64,000 nucleotides of DNA, from NCBI RefSeq assembly GCF_018100925.1, contig NZ_JAGJEH010000001.1, positions 558,001 to 622,000 on the forward strand, read 5' to 3'. The position numbers and the translations under genes were made by a program. The notes under the pieces are model-generated. The model ran no database searches. It was not told the DNA's origin and was given only the letters and a program-made list of their open reading frames with translations. Positions 1 through 10,870 of this stretch are shown piece after piece; within the stretch, counting starts at the first letter, position 1; every line of letters begins with the position of its first letter. This DNA comes from Pseudoalteromonas luteoviolacea. GTDB lineage: Bacteria > Pseudomonadota > Gammaproteobacteria > Enterobacterales > Alteromonadaceae.

Positions 1-3000
1 GGCGGTGCCTTTTTAGTCGAGCGCGTAACAACGGGGTCGCTACAAACGATTGATGACGTGACTTCAAATATCGACTTGGCAGTTGATTATCATTACGAAG
101 GCGCTCGTATACAATTTGGTGGCAGAGGCTCATTGGGCTTTGAAGCGTTGACGACGACAACGCAAAAAGACGGTATCACCTTTAAAACCAGAACAGAGTA
201 CAGCCAAGCGTTTCCATTGATTGGTATGCCAACCCGCACGCTTAAAACCATGACGGTTGATAACACCAATGTGGTGATAAGCGATGCAAAAAATGACTAT
301 CAATACCATGTTAATGGCTGTGACAATACAACTGACACATGTGCGGACAACAACGACAAGAAGCCAGGCTATTTTACTGTATATGCACATCGTAGTCGTG
401 AATGCGCTGCGCGCATGGATGTAAAGTACGCGGGTGCGATTCAATATGGGGTTTCTGGTTATAACTGTAGTATCACCACGACCCAGCAAGACCCGTTTGC
501 CAATGTAACAAGCATAAAGGTAGACCAATACGATGCAGCAAACGCCAGTGACTTTATAAGTCACACCAGCGGTCAATTGTTGTCGTCTGTGACAACGAAC
601 AATACGTATTACACCAGTGATGATTGGCTAGAGTTAGGGCGTTTACATCAGGTGGATGTCACAACGACCCGCACCGATGGGTCAGCGCAGTTGGAAAAAC
701 GTAGTGAGTTTACTTACCACGCTGGGGGCCCCCTCGATGGCATGCTGATATCAGAGGTGATAAACCCGCAAGGCAACTGTAATGAGTATCTGAAAACCAG
801 TTACAGCTACGATGCAGTGGGCAATGTGGTTAGTAAAGAAACCAGTGGAAAAACGCAAGGTTGCTCAGGTAATACCACACGAAAAACGCAGACGCGTTAT
901 GACGCAGATGGTCGCTATGTAAAAAGTAAGGTCATTGTTGACCCCTCATCACAGGCAGACTCACACTCTACGGCAGATATAACGACGCTCAATGTAATTA
1001 GTCGTAATAAGTTCGGGCAAGTCACGGAGTCAAGCAATTCGGATGGCGTTCGTCAATACACCAAATATGACGATTTTGGTGAGGCAATTGGCAGTCATTC
1101 AGCAACAGGTGCTCAGCAGTACACCGTGCGCACTGCGTGTCCGTTTGAGGTCGACAATTGTGCTGTGGCAATTAACAGTTACAAGAATCACGAGCTGTTA
1201 GGCCAGACGTTTTTAGATAAACTCGGTCGAGAAATTGGCAGTAAAGTGCAAACACCTGGCAGTCAGTGGCTTTACTCAAAGCAGCATTATGATGCATGGG
1301 GTCGAGTGGTTAAGCAGCTACCGGCGGGGTTACAGAGCACAGAGACCGTGTATGACGTGTTTGATAATCCGGTGAAGGTGACAGACAATCAAACGGGCCT
1401 TGTGACGACACTGACTAAAGCGGGTCGTACGGCGACGAGTACTGTCACAGGCAATGTGCCAGGTGATTCACAAACGCAAACGACAACGTTTAACGTATAC
1501 GGTGAAAAAGCAACGGAAACCGACAATGCTGGCAATGTGTTAACTTACACATACAATGTGCTTGGCAAAGTGGTGAAAGTGAAGTCAAGTGCTGATAACA
1601 ACAAAGTATTGATTGAAAACAGCTATAACTTACTTACTGGCTTGAAGGTAAGCCAAACCGACCTAGACAGCGGTACGTGGACATATGACTACAACGCCTT
1701 TGGGGATTTGATAAAACAAACAGATGCCAACGGTAATGTACAGACTTTTGGCTATGATGTGTTTGGCCGAAAAGTATCTCATGATGTTAACGGAGCGCGC
1801 GTTGCGACTTGGGTGTATGACACTGAGAAAAAGCATCGGTTAGCCTACGAATATACCCGTGACTGGTCAAAAGGTTATATTTACGATGGATTTGGCCGCA
1901 ATGTCGCCTCGGTAACCGACTTTGATAGCACTGCGCTTGAGTGCAAAAGCACAGACCATGTTTGGTACGAACCCTCAAGTAAAGATGTGCGAATATCCAC
2001 TGACCTCGCATCAGTCGATAGCAGCCAATGTGTTGTTCAACTGACAACGTTTGATGAATTTGGCAGGGTGTTCCAACAATTTGATGACTACCGCCGACTC
2101 GCACATAGAAATGAATATATAGAAGCACAAGGAGTTCATTTAACCTATCGAGCGGGCCAAGTAGTCACAAAGAAAGAAGCGAGAGAAGGTACTAACGGCA
2201 CACTCTACTACCAATTCTCGAAAGCGGATAGCGCTGGACGTGTTACTCACTATAGCAAGGGTCGCTTTGCGATGTCGGTTGGTTATGGCGATATGGGTTT
2301 CCTGAGCGACTTGGCTGTGCAAGGCAGCTATGGTTATATTCAATCACATAGTTATCAATTTGATGGCTTAGGGAATCTCACATCACGCGCATTTTCATTA
2401 GATGGTGGGCAAATTGAGATAAGCCAATTTGGCTATGACGACTTAAATCGCGTCACCACAGTTAATGGTGAGACTGAATTTGCCTATACCGCAAATGGCA
2501 ATCTGACGACGAAGTCTGGTTGGACGCAGCACTATGAAGATACAAGGCCTCATGCAATTTCAAGCCGTGTGAAAGGCAGTCAGGTTGAAGCGTTTAAATA
2601 CGACCAAAATGGTAATCAAATCAGCGCGAAGAGGACAAACGGTGGCAGCACTGACTATCAACGCGATGTGGTGTACTCTGCACGTAATAAGGCAACGCAC
2701 ATTACGGTCAATGGCGAGTTAGTTCAATTTAGTTACGATACCAATAACCGACGCTTTAAACGTGTTGAACGCAATAAAACCATTTTCTATGTGGGTGCAC
2801 TTGAGATAGTCAAAGAAAGTGGCTCAGAGGCCTTATCTGCTCAAACTTACATTCGTCGAAATATTGGCAACGATGCGGTAAAAACTTACCATGAGAATGG
2901 TCAAGAGAGCATACAGTGGTTGTTTACAGACCATCAAGGCTCAGTTGTTGCTGTGGTTAACCATAGTGGTAAGCTCTTAAAGCGTTTTAGCTATGACGTA

Positions 3001-6000
3001 TTTGGCAAGCAATCAGAAGTCTTGATGCCAAACAATGACATAGACAAACTAAATTGGGCGCTTGAAACAGGACTCTTTTGGACTGTAGCAAGTAACCAAA
3101 GAGCGTACACAGGCCACGAACCCGTTAAGTTTGGTGATGATACGCGCATCATTCATATGAATGGTCGGATTTACGATGCAGATACTGGCCGGTTTATGCA
3201 AACCGATCCGTTTGTACAAGCGCCGAGTAATTTGCAGAACTATAACCGATATAGTTATGTGCTGAATAATCCGCTGTCGTTTACGGATCCGAGTGGGTAT
3301 TTGTGGGATAAAATCACAAATCCATTGAAAAGCGTAGGTCGAAGAGTGATACGAGCAGCAGCCCAGTTTCTTGGATCAGAGTTGCTTAGTATTGTGGGGA
3401 ATATGCTTACTGCTTATTGTGGTCCTGCTCAATCAGCCTGTGCAGCCGCATGGAATTATGAATTTACGAGAGCAATGGGAGGGAGTTCATCCCAGGCACT
3501 TAAAGCAGGCTTAACTTCTGCTGCGAGTTCATATATGGGAGGTCAAAACTTCGGCCCTGTAGGTAGCTTTGTAGTTCAAGGTTTGGTAGGAGGCGTTGCA
3601 GCAGACATTAATGGGGGTAATTTTGGTCATGGTTTTTGGGCGGCTGGTTTAAACTCTGCGGTAGGCGGCTCTAGCTTTACATCCAATCCAATTGCCAATG
3701 TGGCAATATCAGCCGTTGTCGGTGGCACAATTTCGGAAATTACAGGAGGCAAGTTTGCTAACGGCGCTTATAGTGCAGCGTTTACGAGTGCTATGGTGCA
3801 GGATTGGAGTTTGCTTGACTCAAAAAGCGGCAATAATGGCAGAGCTGGTTCAATTTGTTCACCAAATCCGATTAATATTTCCACAGGTGAAAAGTATTTC
3901 ACCATGCGAGACTATCAAGCAGCAGGAAATAGCCGACTTAAGTTCGAGCGATATTACTTTAGCTATTCTAGGACTAAATCTAGCTTAGGCATGGGTTGGA
4001 GCCACAATTTTGACAGGAAGCTTGAGTTCATCAAAGGCAATAAGCAGCTTGTTAGATACTTGGGTTTAAATAAGAAAGAGCTAACCTTTAGTCGCAAAAA
4101 TAACAAACATGATTCTTATGAGAATACAGCCAATAGCTCAGAGCATTTACAGCAAATCGATAGCGGTTGGGCGTTAAAGTTAGTTGACGGGACTACAGAG
4201 ATCTTCAATGAACAAGGGCGTTTGATTGAAGTTCACGAGATAGGCTTGTATCAACAGTTTTTGAAGTACAACAACGGCAAGTTGACTTCAGTAACAGACA
4301 GTATGGGTGTAGAGATCCATCTAGAATATAATCTTGCAGGTTTACTAACTAAGTTAGAAACGCCTGAAGGTACGTTTGAATATGAGTACAACTTAGCTAA
4401 TCGAACGTTAGTAAAAGCGTTGCGACCTGCCAGCCAAGGTGGCGAACGTGGCTATAAAAAGTATCATTACGGAAACTATGATTACAGATCTGCTATCACT
4501 CATATAAGTAATGAACAAGGGAATATTCTTCATAAAGTGAGATATGATGATAATGGAAGAGCTGTTTCCAGTGCGTTAGGCAGTGACATTGAGAAAGTAA
4601 ACATCAGGTTTTTGCCCAACAACCAGAGTATTGTTACAAATTCGCTCGGTTACAAAACGACCTATACATTCAATGATAGTAATCAGCCATTAAATGTAGC
4701 TGGAGATGGTGGTACCAGTTGTCTGTCTACTAATCAGCAATATGAATATGATAGCCGTGGAAATGTCATAAAAAGTACAGATTGGAACGGCGTAGTAACC
4801 ACATACTCGTATAATGACAGAGATCTGGAAATCAGCAGGACGGAAGCGTTAGGGACAGATATTGAACGCGTGACTTTAACGGAATGGCATGACGTATACC
4901 CGATAAAGAAACTCATCCAAACAGAGAAAGCTAAGCAAGTGTTTGAATATTCGGATTCAGGTTTACTGTTGAGTCATACAATATTTGATTTAACTGCAGA
5001 GCAAAGCTGGTTGCAAAATCTGATGGAAATATTTCCGAGTCGTACGACTAACTATGATTACAACTCAAGAGGTTTAGTTGTTGAAGTAGATGGGCCGCGT
5101 ACGGATGTTGCTGACGTTACGACGTACGAATATGATGAGTTGGGTAACCAGATTTCAATAACGAATGCCCTGGGACATAAAACTGAAGTGACTAAACACA
5201 ATCCATCTGGGCGTCCTTTAGTAATTACTCACGCGAATGGTTCTATTACGGAGCTTACTTATAACGAGAGTGGCTGGGTCAGTAGCAAAACAAACGTTAC
5301 ATTTGTTGACGGAGAAAGAGTAGATGCTACAACGCGTTATGAGTATGCCCATAGTGGTGATAATTCAGGACAAGGCCTGATTGAGCGTATTTCACACCCT
5401 AATGGAGGGGTAACACGCTACACTTATGATGAAGCTTATCGTGTCAAAACAATGAGTAATCACCTAGGTGAAACAATTGAATACGTCAGAGATCCTGAAG
5501 GCAATCCTATTGAGAAAAATGTCTTAAATCGTAACGGCGAACTAGTGAAGCAGCAGAGGCAACAGTTCAATGAACTTAGCCAGCTAATTGCACAAGTTGG
5601 CGTGAACTCTCAAGTCTCTCATCAGTACAACGGAAATGGACAGGTGGCCTCAACGACAAATGGTCTGGGTAATACGACACATCATGCGTTTGATGCTTTA
5701 AACAGGCTTGTACAAACAATCGACTCAGACGGTGGTGTAGTTCATCAATACTATGGTGCACAAGATAAAGTTACCCAAGTTACAGACCAGCGTGGATTAA
5801 CCACAGAGTACCAATACAATGGCTTTGGTGAGAAAGTTAAGCAGATAAGTCCTGATACAGGTACTACCGTGTATAAACATAACGCTGCGGGCTTAGTCAT
5901 CGAAAAAGTTGACAATTCAGGACAAGAGGTTAGCTATGAATATGATGCAATTGGGCGCATTACCCATGTTAGCTACGCTGAAGCTGCCAACGAGAATGTA

Positions 6001-7875
6001 TATTATAGATACGATGAGCCTTCAAAAGGCAGTAATTTAACTTCAAAAGAAAGAGTTAAACATAGCGCAATAGGGAAATTAACAAATGTCGTTGACAATA
6101 GCGGTAGCAATCAATATCAATACAATGCACTTGGTCAATTGGTGGAACACACCTATCAAGTACAAGGTAAGCGCTTTACTCAGTATTTTAATTATGCAGA
6201 TGATGGGCTGTTGGAATCGCGAGTTTACCCGAGTGGTATGGTCATTCGTTATAATTATGATAACGCTGGTCGTGTGAATGCTATTTCTAGTAACTCATTT
6301 GAGGGCAGCAAAACTTCTTTTGTTTCAGATGTAGAGTATCTAGCATTGGAAGCGCCTGAAGTCATCACATTTGGCAATGGTGTTAGTCAACAAAACACTT
6401 ACGATTTGGATGGTCAGTTTGAATCTATCCAGCTTGTTAATGGTTTAGACAGTCTGTTAAATAGACAATATGTTTACAATGCAGCAGACCAAATTACCGA
6501 TATTATTAGCCTTAAAAATGATGGGGTATCTCAACATTTTGAGTACGACAACTTAGGTCGACTCACGTTTGCTCAAGGCGAATACGGTCAATTGACCTAT
6601 GGCTATGACCAAGTGGGCAACAGACTCAATCGCAAGTGGGTGTCAAAAGATAGACAAGTACTTGAAGATGAAACCTATCAGTATGCGATGAACAGTAACC
6701 AGTTGCAGCTGATTGCACCGAGCGTTAAACCTGTACGCGTATTCAATTATAATGAAAATGGTCAGACAATACTGGATACTTTGAAGGGTAAGTCTTTGGT
6801 TTATAATGCAGCCAATCGACTAAGTAAAATAGCCTTTAATGATGGCTCACACGTTGAGTATATCTATAACGCTAAAGGACAAAGAGTGGCTAAAGTTCTG
6901 GTTGCAGTTAACGGTCAGGAAACCACGACACACTATCATTTTGACCAAGATAATTTACTCGTAGCAGAATCAAATGCAGATGGGGAACCTCTTGTTGAAT
7001 ATGTGTATCTAAACAAGCAACGAGTTGCCAGCATCAGAACTATAGGTGGCTCTCATGTGATTGAGTACATGCACAATGACCATTTAGGGTCTCCTATGGC
7101 ACAATCCAATGTATTTGGTGAATTAACTTGGCAAAGCCATACGTTACCATTTGGGCAAAGTTACAAACCCGTGAAAAGTGAGCAAGGTTTCGGGTTCCCA
7201 GGTCAATATCATGATGGTGAGTCTAGCTACAGTTACAATTACTTCCGTGATTATGATCCAAGTATTGGCCGGTATATCCAGTCTGATCCTATTGGCTTGG
7301 CCGGTGGGGTTAATACCTATGGTTATGTACTAGGAAATCCAGTTCAATCTTCGGATACTTGGGGGTTGTATGTAGATCCGGATTGGGGAGCAGCTAAATG
7401 GAAAGCCATGCATTTTGGCAGTGCTACTCATAAACATGTATTCAGTGTTCTGAGGGGGCGAGGTATACCAGTCTCCTATGATCAAAACTACAGTTTTTTA
7501 AAAGGTCGTCCAGATTATACTTTAGGAAATAAAGTATGGGAACTGAAGCCAATTAGTTACTCCAGTGGCCCTTTGAATGTCCTTGCTGAAAAGCAATTGT
7601 CAAGTTATACATCAGGCGGATCCCCATTTGTTGCTGGTACGGGTGTTGAACTCCTTGGTACAGAATTAATGGGAGCCGGAGCAATGTTTTTTGAAGATGC
7701 ATACTATGAAATAGTGTTGTATGCGAATGACCACAGTGGGGTATTCTATTATGATGCACATAAGATGACAGCGCAAAATTTGTTGAACTATCAGAGAGCA
7801 GTTGATAAAACTGTTCCTGCTATCAATAGTGACAGTAACCAAAGTAGTATCCGATCTTGCCCTGTTATTAATTGA
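1..7875 (+). CDS. RHS-repeat polymorphic toxin, double RHS module, 5' partial
   Basis: The frame is open to the left window edge, so the true start lies outside; GTG at 58 is only an internal codon. The first 1 kb resembles the SpvB/TcdB-like lead-in of RHS proteins (GGRGSLGFEAL). YD repeats follow, and the first RHS core closes with DTGRFMQTDP and DPSGY near 3172-3300. A Gly/Ala-rich stretch (3300-3840) follows, and then a second RHS protein begins in frame with a DUF6531-like opening (STGEKYFTMRDY, GMGWSHNF, 3856-4010). The second core closes with GRYIQSDPIGL near 7270. A nuclease-like tip ends the protein. RHS proteins form a shell that encloses and delivers a C-terminal toxin to competitors. 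The fusion of two complete modules is unusual; either a real fusion or the loss of a stop between two genes could explain it. Confidence 0.9.
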   Translation, partial: GGAFLVERVTTGSLQTIDDVTSNIDLAVDYHYEGARIQFGGRGSLGFEALTTTTQKDGITFKTRTEYSQAFPLIGMPTRTLKTMTVDNTNVVISDAKNDYQYHVNGCDNTTDTCADNNDKKPGYFTVYAHRSRECAARMDVKYAGAIQYGVSGYNCSITTTQQDPFANVTSIKVDQYDAANASDFISHTSGQLLSSVTTNNTYYTSDDWLELGRLHQVDVTTTRTDGSAQLEKRSEFTYHAGGPLDGMLISEVINPQGNCNEYLKTSYSYDAVGNVVSKETSGKTQGCSGNTTRKTQTRYDADGRYVKSKVIVDPSSQADSHSTADITTLNVISRNKFGQVTESSNSDGVRQYTKYDDFGEAIGSHSATGAQQYTVRTACPFEVDNCAVAINSYKNHELLGQTFLDKLGREIGSKVQTPGSQWLYSKQHYDAWGRVVKQLPAGLQSTETVYDVFDNPVKVTDNQTGLVTTLTKAGRTATSTVTGNVPGDSQTQTTTFNVYGEKATETDNAGNVLTYTYNVLGKVVKVKSSADNNKVLIENSYNLLTGLKVSQTDLDSGTWTYDYNAFGDLIKQTDANGNVQTFGYDVFGRKVSHDVNGARVATWVYDTEKKHRLAYEYTRDWSKGYIYDGFGRNVASVTDFDSTALECKSTDHVWYEPSSKDVRISTDLASVDSSQCVVQLTTFDEFGRVFQQFDDYRRLAHRNEYIEAQGVHLTYRAGQVVTKKEAREGTNGTLYYQFSKADSAGRVTHYSKGRFAMSVGYGDMGFLSDLAVQGSYGYIQSHSYQFDGLGNLTSRAFSLDGGQIEISQFGYDDLNRVTTVNGETEFAYTANGNLTTKSGWTQHYEDTRPHAISSRVKGSQVEAFKYDQNGNQISAKRTNGGSTDYQRDVVYSARNKATHITVNGELVQFSYDTNNRRFKRVERNKTIFYVGALEIVKESGSEALSAQTYIRRNIGNDAVKTYHENGQESIQWLFTDHQGSVVAVVNHSGKLLKRFSYDVFGKQSEVLMPNNDIDKLNWALETGLFWTVASNQRAYTGHEPVKFGDDTRIIHMNGRIYDADTGRFMQTDPFVQAPSNLQNYNRYSYVLNNPLSFTDPSGYLWDKITNPLKSVGRRVIRAAAQFLGSELLSIVGNMLTAYCGPAQSACAAAWNYEFTRAMGGSSSQALKAGLTSAASSYMGGQNFGPVGSFVVQGLVGGVAADINGGNFGHGFWAAGLNSAVGGSSFTSNPIANVAISAVVGGTISEITGGKFANGAYSAAFTSAMVQDWSLLDSKSGNNGRAGSICSPNPINISTGEKYFTMRDYQAAGNSRLKFERYYFSYSRTKSSLGMGWSHNFDRKLEFIKGNKQLVRYLGLNKKELTFSRKNNKHDSYENTANSSEHLQQIDSGWALKLVDGTTEIFNEQGRLIEVHEIGLYQQFLKYNNGKLTSVTDSMGVEIHLEYNLAGLLTKLETPEGTFEYEYNLANRTLVKALRPASQGGERGYKKYHYGNYDYRSAITHISNEQGNILHKVRYDDNGRAVSSALGSDIEKVNIRFLPNNQSIVTNSLGYKTTYTFNDSNQPLNVAGDGGTSCLSTNQQYEYDSRGNVIKSTDWNGVVTTYSYNDRDLEISRTEALGTDIERVTLTEWHDVYPIKKLIQTEKAKQVFEYSDSGLLLSHTIFDLTAEQSWLQNLMEIFPSRTTNYDYNSRGLVVEVDGPRTDVADVTTYEYDELGNQISITNALGHKTEVTKHNPSGRPLVITHANGSITELTYNESGWVSSKTNVTFVDGERVDATTRYEYAHSGDNSGQGLIERISHPNGGVTRYTYDEAYRVKTMSNHLGETIEYVRDPEGNPIEKNVLNRNGELVKQQRQQFNELSQLIAQVGVNSQVSHQYNGNGQVASTTNGLGNTTHHAFDALNRLVQTIDSDGGVVHQYYGAQDKVTQVTDQRGLTTEYQYNGFGEKVKQISPDTGTTVYKHNAAGLVIEKVDNSGQEVSYEYDAIGRITHVSYAEAANENVYYRYDEPSKGSNLTSKERVKHSAIGKLTNVVDNSGSNQYQYNALGQLVEHTYQVQGKRFTQYFNYADDGLLESRVYPSGMVIRYNYDNAGRVNAISSNSFEGSKTSFVSDVEYLALEAPEVITFGNGVSQQNTYDLDGQFESIQLVNGLDSLLNRQYVYNAADQITDIISLKNDGVSQHFEYDNLGRLTFAQGEYGQLTYGYDQVGNRLNRKWVSKDRQVLEDETYQYAMNSNQLQLIAPSVKPVRVFNYNENGQTILDTLKGKSLVYNAANRLSKIAFNDGSHVEYIYNAKGQRVAKVLVAVNGQETTTHYHFDQDNLLVAESNADGEPLVEYVYLNKQRVASIRTIGGSHVIEYMHNDHLGSPMAQSNVFGELTWQSHTLPFGQSYKPVKSEQGFGFPGQYHDGESSYSYNYFRDYDPSIGRYIQSDPIGLAGGVNTYGYVLGNPVQSSDTWGLYVDPDWGAAKWKAMHFGSATHKHVFSVLRGRGIPVSYDQNYSFLKGRPDYTLGNKVWELKPISYSSGPLNVLAEKQLSSYTSGGSPFVAGTGVELLGTELMGAGAMFFEDAYYEIVLYANDHSGVFYYDAHKMTAQNLLNYQRAVDKTVPAINSDSNQSSIRSCPVIN
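7360..7872 (+). other. Variable C-terminal toxin tip, probable PD-(D/E)XK nuclease
   Basis: After the RHS core the sequence changes to a unique domain of about 165 residues. It contains KGRPDYTLGNKVWELKP, where Asp (7513-7515) is followed eight residues later by the Glu-Leu-Lys of an ExK motif (7540-7548). This D-x8-ExK arrangement is the signature of the PD-(D/E)XK restriction-endonuclease fold used by many polymorphic toxins. An upstream ATHKHV segment could add helical residues to the fold. The nuclease activity is inferred; only the motif is seen. Confidence 0.6.
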
Positions 7876-8064
7876 AAATTATAAAAGCTCTGGAAGGATA
7901 GTATGGTTTAGTTACATAACTTTATTATCCTTCACTATTTTTTAGTTAGTACATAAATTTTAAGAGTTGAAGAATAATTAATAATATGACTGTAAATTTA
8001 AGTCGAGTAATAAATGTTTTTTCTTTTATCCTTGATATTATTTAGAATGAAAGTGTGTATGTGA

Positions 8065-8946
8065 ATGAATTTGAATAACCTCCTATATTATCACCATAAA
8101 TTATCAGATTTTTTTTTGCCATTAATTGATGATGCAAAGGCAAGGAAAAATCAACTTCTAGAGCGTGGAATATCTAGCTACATGTTGCTAGATGATGCCT
8201 ATAAATACCTTATTGATGACTTTAACCTGGATGAGAGTGCTCATCAAAAATACAAAATAGAGGATACTAAAGTTAGAGCATCTATGGGAGGATATACTTC
8301 TCCTTACATTAATGAACTAGAACTACGCTGTAAAGATAAGTATAAAGAAAGTAAAGAGCCATTAGATTTAGTCTCTTCTGAATTACAAAGGAAAATTCGT
8401 TCTATTAGCCAGAGTGAACACTATACTGACTGGTATCAAAAAACATTAATAGAATATGAGGAAATGCTTCACAGAAGCGGAGTAGTTTTATTGGAAGGGT
8501 ATGATAAGAAGTTTTGTAAAGATAATGTAATGAAGTTGCTCTTTGAAACTCAACTTGAAGCTTATGGCTTTACTTATGATCGAAGCCTATCCACTAAAAA
8601 AGTACATATTATATCAAAAAATCTAACAGATGATTATAAGGTATGTTTGATTTTTCGTGAAAATAAAAATAGCTTTAGAGGAATTGGTATAACTTCACAT
8701 TTTGGTATAATAAATAACTCTAATCGGGGGGCAAAAACAAACATACCAAAATCACTAGTTCAGTTTGAATTATGGAATTTCTTTGGGATACTTTCTGCTC
8801 CATTTGTCGAATTGTATAACTATTGTATAGATGAAAGTGATCTACTTTATATTGTTTATGTTAATCTAATTATGTTCGAAATATTATTTGAAGATATAAG
8901 TGTGAATAAATTGGAGGCTGTTGTGCATAATACATTTTCCGAGTGA
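8065..8946 (+). CDS. Hypothetical protein, candidate immunity protein for the RHS toxin
   Basis: This is a 293-residue soluble protein with no signal peptide or membrane segment. I do not recognise its family. It begins at ATG 8065 directly after an in-frame TGA at 8062, with only a weak ribosome site, so the start is forced to be here or further in. It lies about 190 bases behind the toxin tip on the same strand, the usual place for a cognate immunity gene. Its base composition is visibly more AT-rich than that of the toxin gene, which fits exchange together with the toxin tip. No homologous immunity motif was spotted, so the role rests on position alone. Confidence 0.5.
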   Translation: MNLNNLLYYHHKLSDFFLPLIDDAKARKNQLLERGISSYMLLDDAYKYLIDDFNLDESAHQKYKIEDTKVRASMGGYTSPYINELELRCKDKYKESKEPLDLVSSELQRKIRSISQSEHYTDWYQKTLIEYEEMLHRSGVVLLEGYDKKFCKDNVMKLLFETQLEAYGFTYDRSLSTKKVHIISKNLTDDYKVCLIFRENKNSFRGIGITSHFGIINNSNRGAKTNIPKSLVQFELWNFFGILSAPFVELYNYCIDESDLLYIVYVNLIMFEILFEDISVNKLEAVVHNTFSE

Positions 8947-8976
8947 GATTTAGTATAGAAGGTTAAATAATTAAAT

Positions 8977-9131
8977 AAACCAAATAGGACAGGCACAAAT
9001 TTTTTGCATAAATTACGTTGCTTGACTACTGTTTAAATATCCAGCTTCATTTGAGTTGAATAGATATGACAAGTGCAAGGAAAGTACTGATAGGTCTGTC
9101 GTCGACGTCTTATTATCACTTGATAGCACGG
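8977..9131 (+). mobile_element. RAYT element copy A, 5' fragment
   Basis: It starts with the left end (AAACCAAATAGGACAGGCAC) and runs through the leader and the first transposase codons (MTSARKVLIGLSSTS). It stops abruptly at GATAGCACGG, where the left end of the next copy begins at 9132. It shares near-identical sequence with copies B and C. Confidence 0.85.
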
Positions 9132-9592
9132 AAACCAAAATAGGACAGGCACAAATTCTTTGCATAAATTACGTTGTTTGACTACTGTTTAAATATCCAG
9201 CTTTATTTGAGTTGAATAGATATGACAAGAGCAAGGAAAGCACTGATAGATCTGTCGTCGACGTCTTATTATCACTTGATAGCACGGTGTGTACGCCGTG
9301 CTTTTTTGTGCGGAGAGGATAAGTATACAGGCAAAAACTTTGACCATAGACGGACATGGTTAGTCGAGAGAGTAAAACTGCTAAGTCGTGTATTTGCGAT
9401 TGAAATAGCAGCATATGCCATCATGAGTAATCACTATCATTTGGTGGTCAAAGTGAATAGGCAGCAAGCACTTAGTTGGTCAGATAACGAGGTAATATCT
9501 AGATGGTATAAATTGTACAAGGGTAGTCCAATCATAGATAAGCAACGAAACGGTGATGCGCTAAGTGAGGCAGATCAACTGCTTATATCTGA
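9132..9592 (+). mobile_element. RAYT element copy B, 5' fragment with truncated transposase
   Basis: This is a second left end followed by the first half of the transposase, with start ATG at 9222. It includes the HUH-type motif NHYHLVVK. The reading frame is cut just after codons for LLISE, where the left end of copy C begins near 9593. The frame then runs on by chance to a stop at 9651-9653, giving a 143-residue chimera that lacks the catalytic tyrosine. It is therefore inactive. Confidence 0.85.
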
Positions 9593-10870
9593 AGAACCAA
9601 ATAGGACAGGCACAAATTCTTTGCATAAATTACGTTGCTTGACTACTGTTTAAATATCCAGCTACATTTGAGTTGAATAGATATGACAAGAGCAAGGAAA
9701 GCACAGATAGATCTGTCGTCGACGTCTTATTATCACTTGATAGCACGGTGTGTACGCCGTGCTTTTTTGTGCGGAGACGATAAGTATACAGGCAAAAACT
9801 TTGACCATAGACGGACATGGTTAGTCGAGAGAGTAAAACTGCTAAGTCGTGTATTTGCGATTGAAATAGCAGCGTATGCCATCATGAGTAATCACTATCA
9901 TTTGGTGGTAAAAGTGAATAGGCAGCAAGCACTTAGTTGGTCAGATAACGAGGTAATATCTAGATGGTATAAATTGTACAAGGGTAGTCCAATCATAGAT
10001 AAGCAACGAAACGGTGATGCGCTTAGTGAGGCAGATCAACTGCTTATATCTGAGTTAGTTGAAAAGTGGCGAGCTAGGCTGTTTGACATTAGTTGGTTTA
10101 TGAAAAACCTTAATGAGTACATTGCAAAAGAAGCAAACAAAGAAGATAACTGCACGGGTAAATACTGGGAAGGGCGATATAAGTCTCAAGCCTTACTCGA
10201 CGAAACAGCGCTGCTCAGTTGTATGGCCTATGTAGACTTAAATCCAATTCGTGCCAACATGGCAAATAATCTTGAGAATAGCGACTTTACATCGATTCAA
10301 GAGCGCATAAAGCACTTTAAAACACCAAATCAAACGCAAAGAAATCAAATCTAAATGAAGCCAAGAGCCAAGCTAAACAACCTAAATCACTCAAACCGTT
10401 TGGTGTGAGGGAGCATGTAAACACATTGCCCTTTTCATTATTAGATTATCTTGAACTAGTTGACTGGACGGGTCGCCATATCCACCCCAAAAAGAGAGGA
10501 TACATACCAAAGAGCATGCCCAATATTCTAATATCACTGAAAATTGAAGAAGAAACTTGGCTGGATAGGATACAAAGTTTTAGCAGTCACTACGGTAATT
10601 TTGCGGGTTCGCAAACTGTGTTAAGAGCACATGCCGCTAAAAATGATGTGAATTGGTATAAAGGAGTTGGTTAGTAAAAAGTAATTTTATCCTTGCTTAT
10701 CAATCTAGACTCTTCTTGTCTAATAAAATGAATATATTCCTAAATTATATTTATTTCTACCATAAGGCGGATTTTAATCCCGCTGCTCAGAAAACCTTAG
10801 GCTGGAAATACATTTCTACAATTCAATTCTAACTTTAAAAAAGAAAAGTGCCTGTCCTATTTTTCTATTT
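9593..10870 (+). mobile_element. RAYT element copy C, full length but frameshifted
   Basis: This is a complete element. Its left end (AACCAAATAGGACAGGCAC) and right end (GTGCCTGTCCTATTTTT, about 10848-10864) are inverted repeats of each other. It carries the transposase pseudogene described separately. The right end is followed directly by the truncated copy D. Confidence 0.85.
9683..10674 (+). pseudogene. REP-associated Y1 transposase (RAYT), frameshifted
   Basis: RAYT proteins are single-strand DNA transposases of the Y1/HUH superfamily, related to IS200/IS605 TnpA, that act on palindromic ends. The N-terminal part shows the typical SSTSYYHLIARCVRRAFLCG, the metal-binding NHYHLVV and the catalytic-tyrosine helix KNLNEYIAKE. 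The frame breaks near 10330-10354. The C-terminal part continues in another frame to TAG at 10672, ending HAAKNDVNWYKGVG as in the intact copy at 26546. A one-base slip explains the break, so the protein is probably not made in full. Confidence 0.85.

Noticed and set aside
130..576. 148-residue frame opposite the RHS gene
   Set aside because: It is a shadow of the coding strand; the plus-strand frame has clear RHS motifs.
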